A stretch of DNA of 7,296 nucleotides from Candidatus Shapirobacteria bacterium. Its GTDB lineage: Bacteria > Patescibacteriota > Microgenomatia > UBA12405 > JAHJSD01. Location: positions 1 to 7,296 of the forward strand of contig JALUUX010000082.1 in NCBI GenBank assembly GCA_027021145.1, read 5' to 3'. The position numbers and the translations under genes are program-made. This document shows positions 5,712-7,296 of this stretch, piece after piece. The notes under the pieces are model-generated. The model was given only the letters and a program-made list of their open reading frames with translations, was not told the origin of the DNA and did no database searches. Positions within the stretch are counted from its first letter, which is position 1. Every line of letters begins with the position of its first letter.

Positions 5712-6581
5712 TCAACTACCGGTTTGAGCCAATTTCTTAATCAGCTCTTTTTGAGTTCGGCTCAATTTGGTGGGCACCTCCACCACCACTTTGACATACT
5801 GATCACCAGGATAAGATTGAGTCACAGAACGAACTCCCCGGCCGCGAAGCCGAATCACTGTCCCCGACTGAGTTCCTGGTCGAACGCGCAATTTCACTGT
5901 TCCCTCAACAGTAGGTACCTCGATCACGCCTCCCAAAGCCGCCAGACTAAAAGGAATTTTCTGGGTAACATAAATATCATTACCTTCGCGGCGAAAAATG
6001 GGATGATCTTTAACATCAACTAAAAGATAAAAATCTCGAAACCGAATACGCTGGCCATCAGCCACTCCCGCCGGAATCTTAATTTTGCGTTTTTGCCCAT
6101 TAATTTCGATCTCTTTTTCCACTCCTTTAATTGCTTCCATAAAATCAATTTCCAAGCGATAAGTGGGCAGCCGCCGCCGGCCAAAAGGCGAGGCCGCCCC
6201 AAAAAAGCGCTCAAAAATTTCAAACGGATCAGAAAAACCCTCAAAAGAAAACTCAAAGTCATTAAAAGGCGACTCGCCTGGGCCAAAAGTAGTGTAAGTA
6301 TAAGTAAAAGGCCCTTGACGATAAGTATAGGTGCGACCACCACTAAAAGGCCCTGCTCCTGGCTCAAAGGCGGCATGACCAAATTGATCATAAGCTTGCC
6401 GCTTTTTGGGATCAGATAAAACTTCGTAAGCCTCATTAATTTCTTTAAATTTTTCCTCAGCTTCGGGGGATTTGTTGCGGTCGGGATGCCATTGAAGAGC
6501 TAGCCTCCGATAGGCTTTCTTTATTTCTTCCTGGGAGGCATTGCGAGAAACACCGAGAATCTCATAATAATCCCGCTTCAT
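5712..6581 (-). CDS. dnaJ: DnaJ-family co-chaperone without zinc finger (type B), 289 aa
   Basis: This is an Hsp40 that delivers unfolded protein to DnaK and stimulates its ATPase. The J domain fills residues 1-68, with YYEILGV (5-11) and the essential HPD at 32-34. A Gly/Phe/Tyr-rich linker follows (about 70-130), then two beta-sandwich substrate domains: YRLEIDFMEAIKGVEKEI with IPAGVADGQRIRF, then HPIFRREGNDIYV, LGGVIEVPTVEG and RLRGRG. No CxxCxGxG repeats are present, so the zinc-binding domain of classical DnaJ is missing and the layout is that of CbpA/DnaJ type B. The start ATG 6581 is 42 bases after the dnaK stop and lacks a Shine-Dalgarno; its leader is a run of 7-bp AT repeats. Position next to dnaK argues that this is the working partner. 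The gene could also be named cbpA-like. It ends 35 bases before the sugar transferase ATG. Confidence 0.94.
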   Translation of the reverse strand: MKRDYYEILGVSRNASQEEIKKAYRRLALQWHPDRNKSPEAEEKFKEINEAYEVLSDPKKRQAYDQFGHAAFEPGAGPFSGGRTYTYRQGPFTYTYTTFGPGESPFNDFEFSFEGFSDPFEIFERFFGAASPFGRRRLPTYRLEIDFMEAIKGVEKEIEINGQKRKIKIPAGVADGQRIRFRDFYLLVDVKDHPIFRREGNDIYVTQKIPFSLAALGGVIEVPTVEGTVKLRVRPGTQSGTVIRLRGRGVRSVTQSYPGDQYVKVVVEVPTKLSRTQKELIKKLAQTGS

Positions 6582-6590
6582 GAAAATAAA

Positions 6591-6618
6591 TTTAGAAATT
6601 AGGAATTAGAAATTAGAA
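6591..6618. repeat. Four tandem 7-bp units between dnaK and dnaJ
   Basis: The consensus ATTAGAA occurs four times in a row; the first unit begins with T and the second ends GGA. The array fills most of the 42-base gap and sits where a dnaJ ribosome-binding site would be. Copy number could vary by slippage. Confidence 0.75.
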
Positions 6619-6623
6619 ATTTG

Positions 6624-7296
6624 TTATTCCACTATTTCCCCTTCCTCCGGCTTTTCCTCATCCTCTTTTTTCTCCTCTTTTTTGGCCTCTTTTTCCTCCC
6701 CCGACTGAGCTTGACCCTGCTGATACAAACTTGCTCCTAAAGTCTGAATTAAACGACCTAATTCTTGAGCTTCTTTTTGATACTCCTCCTTGGTCGCCCC
6801 CTCCTTAGCCAACAAGTCTTTAGCTTGTTTAATCGCCTCTTCCAATTTCTTTTTATCAGCCTCTTTTAGTTTTGCCCCCGCTTCTTTGATCAACTTCTCC
6901 GCGGCAAAAACAGTGTTATCGAGGTTGTTTCTGGCCTCAATTCTTGCCTTCTTTTCCTCGTCTTCCTTAGCATGCTCCTCCGCTTCCCGCTTCATCTTCT
7001 CAATCTCTTCTTCGGTCAAATTGGTAGCATTCTTGATCACAATATTCTGCTCCTTGCCCGTTGCCTTATCTTTAGCCGTCACTGTTAAAATGCCATTGGC
7101 ATCAATATCAAAAGTGACTTCAATCTGGGGCACCCCTCTCGGCGCTGGGGGAATCCCATCCAAAATAAATCGCCCCAACGATTTATTATCGGCGGCCATT
7201 GGGCGCTCCCCCTGAAGGACATGAATTTCGACTTGAGTCTGATTGTCAGTAGCCGTTGAAAAGACTTGAGATTTTTTAGTGGGGATAGTAGTATTT
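6624..7296 (-). CDS. dnaK: Hsp70 chaperone DnaK, C-terminal 223 residues (N terminus beyond right edge)
   Basis: This is the substrate-binding half of the ATP-driven Hsp70 chaperone, acting in the cytosol on unfolded proteins with DnaJ and GrpE. The fragment opens with NTTIPTKKSQVFSTATDNQT, equivalent to about residue 415 of the E. coli protein, and carries the beta-sandwich signatures VLQGERPMAADNKSLGRF, PPAPRGVPQIEVTFDIDANG and VTAKDKATGKEQ. The alpha-helical lid follows, then a long Glu/Lys-rich disordered tail ending EEGEIVE, which corresponds to the acidic terminal motif of DnaK. The reading frame is open to the edge of the window; the ATG at 7199 lies within the gene and is not its start. 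The ATPase domain, promoter and any CIRCE/HrcA site lie outside. dnaJ follows after 42 bases in the same direction, as is usual. Confidence 0.96.
   Translation of the reverse strand, partial: NTTIPTKKSQVFSTATDNQTQVEIHVLQGERPMAADNKSLGRFILDGIPPAPRGVPQIEVTFDIDANGILTVTAKDKATGKEQNIVIKNATNLTEEEIEKMKREAEEHAKEDEEKKARIEARNNLDNTVFAAEKLIKEAGAKLKEADKKKLEEAIKQAKDLLAKEGATKEEYQKEAQELGRLIQTLGASLYQQGQAQSGEEKEAKKEEKKEDEEKPEEGEIVE

Noticed and set aside
5677..5715. TTG 5715 as the start of the sugar transferase, overlapping the dnaJ stop
   Set aside because: The extra 13 residues do not resemble the family's N terminus, while ATG 5676 has AAGGAG at ideal spacing.
6020..6436. 138-residue minus-strand frame inside dnaJ
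   Set aside because: It lies wholly within the dnaJ coding sequence in another frame and has no recognisable motif, whereas the dnaJ frame matches the family throughout.
6790..7215. 141-residue plus-strand frame opposite dnaK
   Set aside because: It is antisense to an unmistakable dnaK. Its Ser/Ala/Leu-rich product is what the complement of Glu/Lys-rich codons gives.

Overview
The window looks like a piece of a small, AT-rich bacterial genome, most likely Candidate Phyla Radiation (Patescibacteria). This lineage is an inference. It rests on compact gene packing with stop/start contacts, minimal single-domain enzymes, two DUF4143-type ATPases side by side, a conserved coiled-coil protein of unknown function and very short mRNA leaders. 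UGA ends three genes here (the first ATPase, dnaJ and the sugar transferase), so the code is the standard bacterial one and not the UGA=Gly code of Gracilibacteria/SR1.

Left edge (1-400): the first 47 residues of a family 2 glycosyltransferase run off the left end on the minus strand. The gene-free stretch 144-400 is a divergent control region. It holds one copy of a palindromic repeat, a short hairpin and a near-perfect sigma70 promoter (TTGACA-17-TATAAT) facing right.

Middle plus-strand block (401-4224): two P-loop ATPases of the AAA_14/DUF4143 type (496 and 389 aa) and a 276-aa coiled-coil protein, each with its own TTGnCn-17-TATAnn promoter. For the second ATPase and the coiled-coil gene, the predicted transcription start lies within a few bases of the start codon, so their mRNAs should be almost leaderless. 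The first ATPase is bracketed by two directly repeated copies of a 75-bp palindromic element that are identical to the base (160-234 and 1927-2001). This suggests a cassette that could be gained or lost by recombination. A perfect 28-bp palindrome lies inside its coding sequence.

Convergence zone (4225-4430): about 206 bases without an intact gene. It contains what looks like a decayed, frameshifted remnant of an ArsC/Spx-like protein.

Right minus-strand block (7296 to 4431): dnaK (C-terminal 223 residues, entering from the right edge), a DnaJ lacking the zinc finger, a small polyprenol-phosphate sugar transferase and a metallo-beta-lactamase-fold hydrolase. The last three genes abut or are spaced by about 35 bp or less, and dnaK-dnaJ by 42 bp, so they probably form one transcription unit. 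DnaK and DnaJ are a chaperone pair. The sugar transferase starts lipid-linked glycan assembly and fits functionally with the glycosyltransferase at the left edge. The hydrolase is probably a glyoxalase II-like thioester or related hydrolase.

I did not find a demonstrably new multi-gene system. The most promising oddity is the repeat-flanked ATPase.
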